64,000 bases of DNA from Bradyrhizobium sp. (lineage in GTDB: Bacteria; Pseudomonadota; Alphaproteobacteria; Rhizobiales; Xanthobacteraceae), in contig NZ_SSMW01000011.1 of the NCBI RefSeq assembly GCF_004799405.1, positions 1 through 64,000 on the forward strand, given 5' to 3'. The position numbers and the translations under genes are program-made. Shown here one piece after another: positions 38,044 to 47,652 of this stretch. The stretch's first letter is position 1, and each line of letters starts with the position of its first letter. The notes below the pieces were generated by a model, which saw only the letters and a list, made by a program, of their open reading frames with translations, had not been told where the DNA came from and did no database searches.

Positions 38044-41000
38044 CTATGGATTGGCCGCCGGCGGCGTCAACACCAGCGGCTGCCGAGGCCTGGGCTGCCG
38101 TACCGGCGCCGGCGCGGGACGCACCTCGATCGGCGGCGGCAACGGCGCCGCCTGCTGGCTCACAACAGGTGCATTGGGGCCCGGCGGTACGGCCGGCGGA
38201 CGCGGAGCACTCACCCTGGGCTTCGGTACAGGCCGGCGCGGATCGCGGCCTGGAGCTGGAACATCGGTAAGCGGTTGGCCCGGCAAAACCGCGAACTGCG
38301 CTCCGGCCGGAGGCTGCGCAGACGCCGGCGGCGGAAGCGAAGCCGGCAATGCCGGCGGCTGATCTCCGCGCTCGATCGAATCCAGCCGGCGGGTCTCGCG
38401 ATCGATCGCCCTTACCGCCAGCCACGACGACAGCGCCGCAACGTCGACGGTGCGATCGAGCGCGTCGGGGGAGCCCGCCGCGAACAGTTGAATTTCCGGA
38501 CGGCTGGCCGCGGGTCCCGTCGCCGTCGAGGCAAGGCTGGCGCGAATATCGGCCTGGTCGGCGGGAATATCGTAGCCACCCGATATGATGGCGCGGCCGC
38601 CTTCGGCATCGAGCGTAGTGGCGCCGACGCGAATCCGGCCGTCCCGGACATTGAATGGAATCTGCGCCGAAGCCACCGACAGCGCGCCGGCCGACAATAC
38701 CGGCTCGACGATCTTCCGCAGCTTGGCGTCATCCGTCGCCCGTCCGTCGTCGCTGGCGCGGATCGCAACATCGAAGGCGCGCGGATCAAGCCCGGCGATG
38801 CGGGCGGATTCCAGCGTCACGATTCCGCTTCCGGACAACGCGCCCGTCAGCGCCGACGCGCTGCGGCCCAGGCTCGCCAGCGTCATCTGCATCGAGACGC
38901 GGCCCCCGGGCATCGCCAGCGCGCGATAACGCAGCGCCGCACCATCGACGCCGCTGAGCTGAACGCGCGCATTGAGCGTAATTCCGTTCGCGGCCGGCTT
39001 CGCGTCGATACTGGCCGTCGCCTCGCCGCCACCGATCGTGCCCTTGATGCCGTCCAGGGTCAGCGATTGGCCATCGCTCCTGACCGTGCCGCTTACCGGG
39101 CGCAACTCGCCGCCGCCTGGCAGTTCGCCGCGCAGCGCCTGGAACGCGATGCGGCCGCGCCAGCCCTTCAACAATCCGGAACCGAGCGGCTCGGCGGCGT
39201 CGCGCCCGGCGGCGCCGATGGCAAAAGCAAGAGCCGGTGCGAGATCCAGCGTGTCGAGGCCGATTTCGCCTTCGACGTTCCTCTGGTCGTCAAGCGTCAC
39301 CGAAAGGCGCCCGCGCAGCCGCGAACCTGACATCGCGCTGTCGAGATCGTCGAAGGTCAATTTGTCGCCCGCCAGCGAAACCCGCGACGACAGGCTGATG
39401 TTTTGCGTAAAGGTGTCGGATGGCTTGAGATCGAACAGCGGCGCGAGATTGGCGGCGCGAACCCTGAGATTGACGCTGGCTTGGGGCTCCGACGCCCACG
39501 GTTCGGCGCTACCCTGCGCGTCCGCATCCAATCCGCTCCCCGACAACCTGACCTTCAATCGCAACGGCGCACGCCACATGCCGGTCGCCGAAGCCTCGAA
39601 TTGCGCCGGGCCTTCGGCCGCGATCGCGCGATCGAGCCCCAAAAGGGCCAGCAGCGAGCGGCCGCGCTCCGACGACAATTTTGATTCAACGCCAATCTCG
39701 CCGCGCCGAAGCGCGTCGAGATCGATCCCGCGCAGGGCGGCGATATCGGGCTGCGCCGTGATCGTGGTGACGCCCTTGAACTGCGGCGTATCAAGGTCAA
39801 GAACGGCGCGCGCATTGGCACGATCTGCATGGTCGGAATTCTTGTCGAGATCGAGCGTCAGTTTGAGGTGCGCCGGACCCGGAACGGCTTCCATCGCACT
39901 GAACCGCGACGCCAGCGCCGGCGCGAACGGCGCGATCAGTCCGGTGATCTGATCGAGCGATGCCGAGCTTGCATTCAGCGTCAGTTTTCCGGTTGCATTG
40001 CCGCGGTCGAAATTGCCGGCACCTTCCGTCGTCACGCCGCCGGCCTCGCCGATCTTCAACTGCTCCAGCGCGATCGTCTTCGGGCCGTAACCCAGCTTCG
40101 CGGTGAACGGACGTAACTCCTGGCCCGCCGAGGTGGCGCGGCCGATATCCAGCGCCAGCCGCGCCTCCTCCGGCCACTCCGCTTGCGCGCCCGCCAGCGA
40201 ACGGACGAATGCCGTCGCGGCATCGAGATCGAGACGTTCGGCCTTCAACTCCGCATCGAAACGGGAGCCGCCGCCGGCGGTTTGGTTCGAAACCGCAACC
40301 CGCCCTTCGACCGCGCCGCCGTCGATTTCGGCGTTCATGGCTTCGATGGCCACGCGGTCCGCGGTCACCGTTAGATCGCCGCGCAGGCGCAGCGGCTTCT
40401 GACTGCGATAGGTGACCTCGCCGCGACCCTGCAGCCATGCCGTCAGGACATCGGGATCGCCGGACTCGACGCTGAGCGCACCGTTGAAATTGCCGGACGG
40501 ACCGGGCTGCGCAACGGCGCCGGTCAGCGACACCGTGGTGGCGCCGGGGGCGCGAAAATCCAGCCGGTCGATCGACCAGGATTTTGTATCGGCATGCACC
40601 TCGGCGCCGAGATTCTGCAGCGGTCGTCCGCCCAGCATGATCTGTTCGGAGCTGAATTCGATTTGCGCCGGAATCGGCGCCCGCGGGATCGCCGTCAGCA
40701 GCGCGCGCAGCCCCGGCAACAATCGCATCGGCTCGACGGCGTTATTGTCCCGGGCGGCAAACCTGTCGGCATCGAGTTGCCGCGCCGAGAGCATGGCATG
40801 GAGCAATGGCGATGCGCCAAGGCGAATGTCCGCCGCACCCGAAAATTTCAGCGCGGTCTCTTCGGAGCCGTAGCTGGTCTCGAGTTGCTCAAGCCGCGCG
40901 GCGGCGGGGTCGGCCTTGACCCTGGCCGATATTCGCCACGGCGTCGGCGATGCATCGTCGGCGGCGCCTCTCGCTTTGGTTGCGGCCGGTGCAGCCAGCA

Positions 41001-41709
41001 TCAAGGCGCCTTCGAAGCGGGGCGCCCGCGCCTCGAAACTGAGCACGCCATCGAGATCGGCGGACAATGCGCGCGCGCCAGGATCGATGTTGAGATGAAT
41101 GCGCGTGCCGTTTCCGTCGACGCTCTGGCCTGATGACACCCGAAACGGGTAGCGCGTTCCCGACAGCATGAAGTTGCCATCGCCCCGCACCGAGCCGGCC
41201 AGCGAGCGCACATCGCCGCTGAAGGCGATATCGTTCAGTTCGAGCGTGCCGTGGCTGGCGGCGTCATGCAGCGCGATGCGGCCGGTCAGGTTCAGGCGAT
41301 CGATCGCTAGCGACCCCAGATTGAACTTCCCGGTCGATGCCGGCCAATCGATCCGGCCCGAGGAATCGAGTCCGAGATCAAGTCCCATGCCGTTGATCGT
41401 CAGCTCGTCGGCGCGCCATTCGCCGCGCATCAGCGAACCCAGGCTGAACTCGACATCGAGTTTGTCGGCGCGGACCTTGCCGAGATCATTGGCGCCGCCG
41501 ACAGTCACCGAGCGCAGCCGCAGCGACGGTGTCGGCAGCAGGCGCGCGTCCAGCGCGCCGGCGACGCGCACGGGCGCGCCGATCACCCGCGTGGCTTCAG
41601 CCTCGAACTGCGGCCGGAACTGGTTCCAGTCGATGAAATACGGCCCGACCAACGCGGCAATCAACGCAATGATAAAAGCAATCGCCAATCCGAGCAGCGT
41701 CGTCTGCAC
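38044..41709 (-). CDS. Giant AsmA family envelope protein
   Basis: About 1,221 residues. An N-terminal membrane anchor (TTLLGLAIAFIIALIAALVG) is followed by a long periplasmic beta-rich body made of AsmA repeats, including a recognisable C-terminal AsmA domain (about 900-1080). AsmA-like proteins bridge inner and outer membranes and are thought to move phospholipids. The last 120 residues are Pro/Ala-rich and low in complexity. The start is a GTG at 41709 with GGGGAG upstream; the frame extends further without membrane or protein character. It is convergent with the RHH gene. Confidence 0.85.
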   Translation of the reverse strand: MQTTLLGLAIAFIIALIAALVGPYFIDWNQFRPQFEAEATRVIGAPVRVAGALDARLLPTPSLRLRSVTVGGANDLGKVRADKLDVEFSLGSLMRGEWRADELTINGMGLDLGLDSSGRIDWPASTGKFNLGSLAIDRLNLTGRIALHDAASHGTLELNDIAFSGDVRSLAGSVRGDGNFMLSGTRYPFRVSSGQSVDGNGTRIHLNIDPGARALSADLDGVLSFEARAPRFEGALMLAAPAATKARGAADDASPTPWRISARVKADPAAARLEQLETSYGSEETALKFSGAADIRLGASPLLHAMLSARQLDADRFAARDNNAVEPMRLLPGLRALLTAIPRAPIPAQIEFSSEQIMLGGRPLQNLGAEVHADTKSWSIDRLDFRAPGATTVSLTGAVAQPGPSGNFNGALSVESGDPDVLTAWLQGRGEVTYRSQKPLRLRGDLTVTADRVAIEAMNAEIDGGAVEGRVAVSNQTAGGGSRFDAELKAERLDLDAATAFVRSLAGAQAEWPEEARLALDIGRATSAGQELRPFTAKLGYGPKTIALEQLKIGEAGGVTTEGAGNFDRGNATGKLTLNASSASLDQITGLIAPFAPALASRFSAMEAVPGPAHLKLTLDLDKNSDHADRANARAVLDLDTPQFKGVTTITAQPDIAALRGIDLDALRRGEIGVESKLSSERGRSLLALLGLDRAIAAEGPAQFEASATGMWRAPLRLKVRLSGSGLDADAQGSAEPWASEPQASVNLRVRAANLAPLFDLKPSDTFTQNISLSSRVSLAGDKLTFDDLDSAMSGSRLRGRLSVTLDDQRNVEGEIGLDTLDLAPALAFAIGAAGRDAAEPLGSGLLKGWRGRIAFQALRGELPGGGELRPVSGTVRSDGQSLTLDGIKGTIGGGEATASIDAKPAANGITLNARVQLSGVDGAALRYRALAMPGGRVSMQMTLASLGRSASALTGALSGSGIVTLESARIAGLDPRAFDVAIRASDDGRATDDAKLRKIVEPVLSAGALSVASAQIPFNVRDGRIRVGATTLDAEGGRAIISGGYDIPADQADIRASLASTATGPAASRPEIQLFAAGSPDALDRTVDVAALSSWLAVRAIDRETRRLDSIERGDQPPALPASLPPPASAQPPAGAQFAVLPGQPLTDVPAPGRDPRRPVPKPRVSAPRPPAVPPGPNAPVVSQQAAPLPPPIEVRPAPAPVRQPRPRQPLVLTPPAANP

Positions 41710-41915
41710 GGCGTCTCCCCTTGAGCACGCACCGGCTCCACCTGCCTTGCGGAGCATGGCGCCATCCGGTCGCGAGGCAGCATAGACCTTCGCAAGGGAG
41801 AGCCGAAACCAATTGCCGCCGGCCGCGCTGAAATCAACGCCGGAGCCACGTCATATATAAAGACAACTGTGGCGAAGTCACAGCAGCGCGGCTGGCGACG
41901 GCTTCGGGGGCCGCG

Positions 41916-43148
41916 TCACCAGCTTGCGGGCAGCCTCTTGAGGCCCCGCAAGACGAAGGTCGGCCGCCATTCCGGGTTCTCGGCGTCGTCCAGCTTCAGT
42001 TCCGGCAGGCGGCGCAACAGCGTCGAGATCGCGATCTCGGCCTCGATCCGCGCCAATTGGGCGCCGAGGCAGAAATGAATGCCCCCGCCGAACGACAGCG
42101 GACGCACATTGGGACGGGTGATATCGAGTTGTTCCGGGCGATCGGGATAGACCGCGGGATCGCGGTTGGCCGAACCCAGCAGGCAGAGCACGCTTTCGCC
42201 CTTCGGGATTTTCTTGCCGCCGAGGTCCTCGATGTCTTCCAGCGTCACCCGGCCGGTCAACTGCACCGAGGAGTCGTAACGAAGGAATTCCTCGATGGCG
42301 TTGGTGATGAGAGCCGGATTGGCCTTGAGCAGCGCAAGCTGGTCGGGATTGCGATGAAGCGCCAGCAGCCCGTTGCCGATCAGGTTGACGGTGGTCTCGT
42401 GGCCGGCGCCGAACAGAAGGATGATATTGGCGGTCAGTTCCTCGTTGGAGAGCTTGCTGCCGTCTTCCTCGGCCTGCACCAGCTGCGTGGTCAGGTCATT
42501 GCCCGGGCTCTTGCGCCGCAGTTCGAACAGCTGCTGGAAATACATCTGGGCCATGGCGTTGCCGGCATTGCCCTGCTCGATTTCGGCCGGCGACAACGGC
42601 ACCGGTTCGAGAATGCGGCCGCCATCGCGCGAGCCCTTGTAGAAAATTTCGCGGTGGTCCTCGGGAATACCGAGCATGTCGCAGATGATCGTGACCGGCA
42701 GCTTGAACGCAAAATCCTCGATCAGATCCATGTGGCCCTGACCGGCAATGGCGTCGAGCGTTTGATCGACGACCTGCTGGATGCGCGGACGCATGTCCTC
42801 GACCCGGCGCGCCGTGAAGGCTTTTACGACCAGACCGCGCAAGCGGGTATGGTCGGGCGGATCCTGCTGCAGCATCCAGTGGCTCATGCTGCGGAAGATC
42901 GGCTCTTCCATGATTTGCGGTCCGTAACGCCGCTTGGTCCGCTCGACATAGTCCTTGCCGAAGCGCTTGTCGCGCAGCACCAGGCTGGCTTCGGCGTGGC
43001 GGCTCGCGACAAACGCGCCAAGCGGCGTGAGATGCATCGGATCGGTGGTGCGCAGCCGCTCGTAATGCGGATAGGGATCGCGGATGAACTCCGGCGACAA
43101 CGGGTTGAAAAGCGGCTCAGTCGTCGCGGTCTGAACATGCTCGTTCAT
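41916..43148 (-). CDS. Cytochrome P450
   Basis: A 410-residue soluble P450 monooxygenase. The oxygen-binding helix I has GAGHETT (about 247-253), the ExxR pair is in EEFLR (about 286-290), and the haem Cys is Cys360 in FGGGIHFCLGAQLARIE. It resembles bacterial CYP family members acting on terpenoids, steroids or fatty acids; the substrate and redox partner are not encoded nearby. ATG 43148 follows GAGGG and gives family length. A TetR regulator is divergent, with a palindrome between that probably controls both. Confidence 0.92.
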   Translation of the reverse strand: MNEHVQTATTEPLFNPLSPEFIRDPYPHYERLRTTDPMHLTPLGAFVASRHAEASLVLRDKRFGKDYVERTKRRYGPQIMEEPIFRSMSHWMLQQDPPDHTRLRGLVVKAFTARRVEDMRPRIQQVVDQTLDAIAGQGHMDLIEDFAFKLPVTIICDMLGIPEDHREIFYKGSRDGGRILEPVPLSPAEIEQGNAGNAMAQMYFQQLFELRRKSPGNDLTTQLVQAEEDGSKLSNEELTANIILLFGAGHETTVNLIGNGLLALHRNPDQLALLKANPALITNAIEEFLRYDSSVQLTGRVTLEDIEDLGGKKIPKGESVLCLLGSANRDPAVYPDRPEQLDITRPNVRPLSFGGGIHFCLGAQLARIEAEIAISTLLRRLPELKLDDAENPEWRPTFVLRGLKRLPASW

Positions 43149-43244
43149 GGGATCCCTCAATCGGTTGCCGCGCTGGGACGCCCGCATCCGGGGCATCGGC
43201 CTGCCCGGGCGCCGGATGGGTATCGTCGTCCGGACCTTCCAAAT

Positions 43245-43264
43245 TCGATACACTATTGTATCGA
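43245..43264. promoter_or_regulatory. TetR-type operator palindrome
   Basis: The 20-base site has arms TCGATACA and TGTATCGA separated by CTAT. It is a perfect 8-base inverted repeat and lies between the divergent P450 and TetR starts, 26 bases before the tetR start codon and just under 100 bases before the P450 start. Its core ATACA-x-TGTAT is typical of TetR-family operators that repress both directions. Confidence 0.75.
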
Positions 43265-43290
43265 GTTGCATTCTGACCTAAAATGGGCGG

Positions 43291-43902
43291 ATGTCAAGAG
43301 TTCGAACGAGACCGACCCGCGACGACACCTGCGAAAAGCTGTTCGAGGCGGCGGCGCGCGTGTTCGAGGAACAGGGCATCGGGGGCGCCAGCGTCGAGGC
43401 CATCGCCGCCGCGGCCGGCTTCACGCGCGGCGCGTTTTATTCGAATTTCAAGAGCAAGGAGGAGTTGATCATCGCCATGCTCGAGGATCACGTCGAGCAA
43501 TCCATCCGGCGCAATCTTGAACTTCTCGCAAGGCACAAGAACATCGCGGATTTCATCGATGCGCTGAAGAGCATGGACCGCAGCTGGCAGGATCCGCTCG
43601 GCCGTGCGCCGCTGCTGCATATGGAGATGATCCTGTTTGTGGCCCGCGCCGAAAAGCGCAGGCCCGACCTCGCCAAACGCCTGCGCGCCCGGAGAAAACT
43701 GATCACCGATATCGTCGAGGCCACGCTGAAGAACAGCGGAAAGAACGGGGCTCTGGACCCGACATGGACCGGGGCCATACTGCTGGCGCTGGAGGACGGC
43801 TTTCGTCTGCACCGCCTGATCGATCCGGAGACCACGCCGGCCGACAGTTTCCTGCGCGCGATCGGCGATCTGCAGAGGACCATGGGGATTTCCCCGGCCT
43901 GA
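43291..43902 (+). CDS. TetR family transcriptional regulator
   Basis: A 203-residue repressor-type protein. The DNA-binding helix-turn-helix is in residues 12-58 (LFEAAARVFEEQGIGGASVEAIAAAAGFTRGAFYSNFKSKEELI pattern, the family's signature region). The C-terminal half should bind a ligand. It sits divergently beside the P450 gene with a 20-base palindrome in between, and is therefore likely to repress the P450 gene and itself until the ligand appears. The MFS gene on the other side is convergent. Confidence 0.88.
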   Translation: MSRVRTRPTRDDTCEKLFEAAARVFEEQGIGGASVEAIAAAAGFTRGAFYSNFKSKEELIIAMLEDHVEQSIRRNLELLARHKNIADFIDALKSMDRSWQDPLGRAPLLHMEMILFVARAEKRRPDLAKRLRARRKLITDIVEATLKNSGKNGALDPTWTGAILLALEDGFRLHRLIDPETTPADSFLRAIGDLQRTMGISPA

Positions 43903-43973
43903 CGAAAGGTTTCAATCGAATAATACAGCCGCCGCGGCAAGCGAATATCAGGCGAATATATTGACTGCTGTTC

Positions 43974-45266
43974 CTAGGTGCTGGCGCCAGCCTTGTGTAA
44001 TTGCCCGGCCACCGCGCGAATTTTCCGCGGCGACGCCAGCCAGATCGCCACCGCGGATGATCCGCTCACCGCAATCCCGATTGCAAAGGCAATGGTATAG
44101 CTCCCTGAAAGGTCGTGCAGCATGCCGGTAACCCAGGGACCCGCCGCACCTCCGGCGAGAGCGGCCAGCATGATGGTGCCGAAAATACTGCCATAGTGTT
44201 TGCCCTGGAATATCTCGACCACCACCGCCCCCATGATGGAGGTCAGGCCGTAGCCGAGCGCGCCCTGCGCCAGAACCATGAGGTAGACCAGCAGCAGGCT
44301 CGGAACATGCGCCAGCGCGATCAGCGCCGCAAAGCAGATCGCAAAACCCAGGCAACTCACGGTCCAGATCCATTCACGCCCGAACCGGTCGGACAGATGT
44401 CCGAGCACGATCTGACCGGGAATCCCGAGCAGGCTGACCGCCCCCAGTGCCCAGACCGCGACGTTCGGGCTGAAGCCGATGTCGAGAAGATATTTGGTCT
44501 GGTGAACCTGCACCGCGTACCAGATATACAAGCCGCCGAAATAGCCGGGTGCGAGCCACCAGAACCGCGCGGTGCGAAGCGCGCGCTGCAGGGTCCAGTC
44601 GATGCTGGCCCAGTCGGAATCCACGATGTTCGATACCGGCCTGGGAGACGATGCCGACGGCGCCGCGTCGCCATCCGGCAGAAGCCCGAGGTCCTCGGGC
44701 CGCTTGCGCAGCAGCAGGTTGATCGGCGCCAGCACTACCAGAACCACAATGCCCATCGCCGTGCAGGCCGTGCGCCAGCCGGTTTGCTCGATCATGTGCT
44801 GCACCCACGGCAGCAGGGTGACGGAACCAATTCCGACACCGGCAAATGCCAATCCCATGGCAAGGCCGCGCCGCCGGTTGAACCAGTTCGGCAGGTACAG
44901 GGATTGACCGGAGTAGCCGAGGCAGATGCTCCCGGCGCCGACCATGACGCCGATCGTGACATACAGATGCCATGGCTGCGTCGTCAGCGGCGCCAGCAAC
45001 AGGCCTCCGGCCATCAGCGCGACGCCGAGTTCCATCACCGCGCGCGGACCGGAACGATCCATCATCCGCCCGATCAGCGGGCTGACGGCTCCGGAGACCA
45101 CGAAGCCGAACGAGAAGGCGCCCGCGGTGACGCCGCGCTCCCATCCGAACTCATCGATGATGGGCGGGAAGAACAGCGAGAACGAGGTGCGGGCGTTGAC
45201 GCCGATCGCCATGGTGACGAACGTCACGGCGGTGATGATCCATCCGTAAAAAAAAGGAAGCCGCAT
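43974..45266 (-). CDS. MFS transporter, oxalate:formate/monocarboxylate-type
   Basis: A 430-residue carrier with about 12 membrane segments. MRLPFFYGWIITAVTFVTM opens the protein and resembles the monocarboxylate/oxalate:formate antiporter group, together with GVTAGAFSFGFVVSGAVSPLIGR. Substrate unknown. The ATG at 45266 starts just before the first helix; the open frame upstream overlaps the FecR-protein gene and is not used. It lies 40 bases after the FecR-domain gene on the same strand. Confidence 0.8.
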   Translation of the reverse strand: MRLPFFYGWIITAVTFVTMAIGVNARTSFSLFFPPIIDEFGWERGVTAGAFSFGFVVSGAVSPLIGRMMDRSGPRAVMELGVALMAGGLLLAPLTTQPWHLYVTIGVMVGAGSICLGYSGQSLYLPNWFNRRRGLAMGLAFAGVGIGSVTLLPWVQHMIEQTGWRTACTAMGIVVLVVLAPINLLLRKRPEDLGLLPDGDAAPSASSPRPVSNIVDSDWASIDWTLQRALRTARFWWLAPGYFGGLYIWYAVQVHQTKYLLDIGFSPNVAVWALGAVSLLGIPGQIVLGHLSDRFGREWIWTVSCLGFAICFAALIALAHVPSLLLVYLMVLAQGALGYGLTSIMGAVVVEIFQGKHYGSIFGTIMLAALAGGAAGPWVTGMLHDLSGSYTIAFAIGIAVSGSSAVAIWLASPRKIRAVAGQLHKAGAST

Positions 45267-45306
45267 CGGAGGCCTTTTGTTCGAGTCCAACGGCTGCGGC
45301 GGAATT

Positions 45307-46275
45307 CTACCGCCTGAGCGTCGGGATTGATAACCGGCCGCCGGGCGGATTGACTTGCGGCAGATCCGTTCCACCGAGCGGCGAAGGTGTGGAAGGAGAA
45401 AGCGGGCCGTTGAGAAGTGGCAGCGTGCTGTCGCGCGCGGGATCGTTGAGAAGCGACAACGAACTATCGCGCGCGGTTTGCGTGGGTCCGCATTGACCGT
45501 TCACCGTCGGCTGGCCGTTCGGACAAAATCGGGTAATTTTGCCAATTTTAGCCGGCTTGTTTCCCGGCAGCACCGGCACCGGCAAGCTGGCCTTCTTGAG
45601 CACGTTCGCGACCGGGAGCGGCGCGCACAATGCGGAATTGGCCGCGCAGACCGAGGCAAAAGTCCACGACGGAGTCAACTCGCGCGTGATCTGCGTGACG
45701 CCATTTTCACGCAGCACGTTTGCGGTCTCTCCCCGTTTCAGGAGCTGCGTGCATTGCGTGCCGGCGCAAACGCTTGCCTTTCCATCCTGCAGCGAAACCA
45801 GCGTCTGGTTCGCCGTCACCTTGATATCGAGAATGGTGCCGCGGATTCCGATTGACGCGAACGGCGTTTCGATTTTGTAGGATTTCTTGTCGGAATCCCC
45901 GGTGATGAATCGAAAAGCACCGGTGGTGAGCCGGATGGTGATCTGCTTGTAACTGGTCTCGCCCGAATAGACCGCCCGATCGATCTTGAGGGTCGAGACC
46001 GGGCCGAGCGTCAGTTTGGTGTCGTCGAGCAGGCCGATTCTTGCATCGCTGTCGGCGCTGGTACGGACGACCTCGTCGCGCACCACCACATCGCCGATGT
46101 TGATCGGAATCAACTGGGCTTCCCCCACATTCAATACTTCGTTGCGGATAATTTCGGCCTGGCCGACCTTCACCGGTTGCTGGGCCATGGCGGACGCCAT
46201 CATCGCCATAGGTCCCGCCACCAGAGCGACCGTGGCATTCAACATCACGGATTTCATCAAGTCTTTGTTCCACAT
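45307..46275 (-). CDS. FecR-domain secreted protein
   Basis: A 322-residue exported protein with a signal peptide (about residues 1-31, ending in AMAQQ) and a FecR domain at about 40-170 (VVVRDEVVRTSADSDARIGLLDDTKLTLGP, FASIGIRGT). Pairs of cysteines occur in SVCAGTQC, SVCAANSALC and FCPNGQPTVNGQC, so disulphides are likely. The C-terminus is Pro/Ser-rich. Unlike classical FecR, it has no sigma factor or TonB receptor gene nearby, so it is probably a structural or sensory envelope protein rather than an iron-signalling anti-sigma factor. Confidence 0.75.
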   Translation of the reverse strand: MWNKDLMKSVMLNATVALVAGPMAMMASAMAQQPVKVGQAEIIRNEVLNVGEAQLIPINIGDVVVRDEVVRTSADSDARIGLLDDTKLTLGPVSTLKIDRAVYSGETSYKQITIRLTTGAFRFITGDSDKKSYKIETPFASIGIRGTILDIKVTANQTLVSLQDGKASVCAGTQCTQLLKRGETANVLRENGVTQITRELTPSWTFASVCAANSALCAPLPVANVLKKASLPVPVLPGNKPAKIGKITRFCPNGQPTVNGQCGPTQTARDSSLSLLNDPARDSTLPLLNGPLSPSTPSPLGGTDLPQVNPPGGRLSIPTLRR

Positions 46276-46350
46276 CGATTTGGGGCGGCGATTCGAGCCA
46301 CTATTGGCGAACGACGATAGTTTCGCAATGCCGGCAGGGCGGCGGGTTCT

Positions 46351-47628
46351 TCAGCCGAATACGGCGTTAGGCAGCCACAGCGTCAGGATCGGCACGTAGG
46401 TGATGATGCCGAGCACGATCAGCAGCAGGATGAGAAACGGCAGGATGCCGCGGATCACCTCGCCGATCGGCGCCGACGAAATGGTCGCGAGCACAAAAAG
46501 ATTGAGACCGACCGGCGGATGGACCAATCCGATTTCCATGTTGTGGGTGAAGATGATCGAAAAATGCACGGGATCGACCCCGAGCGGCTTCAGCGCCGGC
46601 GCCAGGATCGGCAGCACCAGCAGCAGCGTCGCGGTGACCTCGAGGAAACAGCCGAGCACCAGCAGCAGGCCGTTGATGATGAGCAGGAACTGCCAGGTGG
46701 AAAAACCGTGATTGACCACGAAGGTCACAAGCTGGTTGGGGATTCCGGACTCGGTCATCCAGTGGCCGAAGGCGAGCGCGGTCGCCACGATCAGCATGAT
46801 GGTTGCGGCGCTGCGGATGCCGTCGGTGATCACCTTCAGGGTCTGGGTCCAGTGGAAGCCGCGGTAGAAGATCAGCGAAACCAGTAACGCCACCGCCGCC
46901 GACAGCGCCGCCGCCTCGGTGACGGTGACGACGCCGCCATAGATGCCGACCGTCACCACCAGCGGCACCGCCAGCGCCGGGACCGCCCGCGCCGTGACGC
47001 GCAGCCGCTCGGCCATCGGCAGCGACGGCTCGACCGGGAAGTTGCGCCGCCTTGCGTCGTACAGCACCCACGCCGCGAACGCCGCCGCCTGCAGCAGGCC
47101 GGGCAGAACGCCGGCCAGAAACAGCCGCGGCACCGATTGCTCAGCGACGATGCCGTACAGGATGAGGGCGAGACTCGGCGGCACCACAATGCCGATGGTG
47201 CCGGAAGCGCCGACCACGCCGAGCGCAAACGAACGCGGATAACCGCGCTCGATCATGGCCGGCACCAGGATGGTTCCCATCGCCAGCGCGGTCGCGACGC
47301 TCGAGCCGCAGATCGCCGCAAACAGCGTGCATGCCACCACGGTGACGAGGCCGAGCGAACCCCTGATGCCGCCGAGCCACGCGGTGGCGACATCGACCAG
47401 CGCCTTGGCGACGCCGCCCGAGCGCATGAAGGCGGCCGCCATCACGAACAGCGGCAACGCCATCAGGGTGGTCGAGTTGAGCTTGTTGATCACCATCTGC
47501 GCCGCGCCGATCAGCGGCTGGCCCGTGGCGATGTAGAGGATGCCGGCGCACATGCCGAGCACCAGGAAGATCGGCATCCCCGCTGCGAGCAGCCCGAAGA
47601 ACAACACCAGGAAAAGCAGGGTCAGCAT
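46351..47628 (-). CDS. dctM: TRAP transporter large membrane subunit (DctM)
   Basis: A 425-residue protein with about 12 membrane segments, the translocation subunit of a tripartite ATP-independent periplasmic importer. FVMAAAFMRSGGVAKALVD and GVVGASGTIGIVVPPSLAL are family features. With DctQ and DctP it imports organic acids driven by an ion gradient. It lies 24 bases downstream of dctQ, in the usual order P-Q-M on this strand. Confidence 0.93.
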   Translation of the reverse strand: MLTLLFLVLFFGLLAAGMPIFLVLGMCAGILYIATGQPLIGAAQMVINKLNSTTLMALPLFVMAAAFMRSGGVAKALVDVATAWLGGIRGSLGLVTVVACTLFAAICGSSVATALAMGTILVPAMIERGYPRSFALGVVGASGTIGIVVPPSLALILYGIVAEQSVPRLFLAGVLPGLLQAAAFAAWVLYDARRRNFPVEPSLPMAERLRVTARAVPALAVPLVVTVGIYGGVVTVTEAAALSAAVALLVSLIFYRGFHWTQTLKVITDGIRSAATIMLIVATALAFGHWMTESGIPNQLVTFVVNHGFSTWQFLLIINGLLLVLGCFLEVTATLLLVLPILAPALKPLGVDPVHFSIIFTHNMEIGLVHPPVGLNLFVLATISSAPIGEVIRGILPFLILLLIVLGIITYVPILTLWLPNAVFG

Positions 47629-47652
47629 GCTGGGGACCGGCGATCCGCCCTT

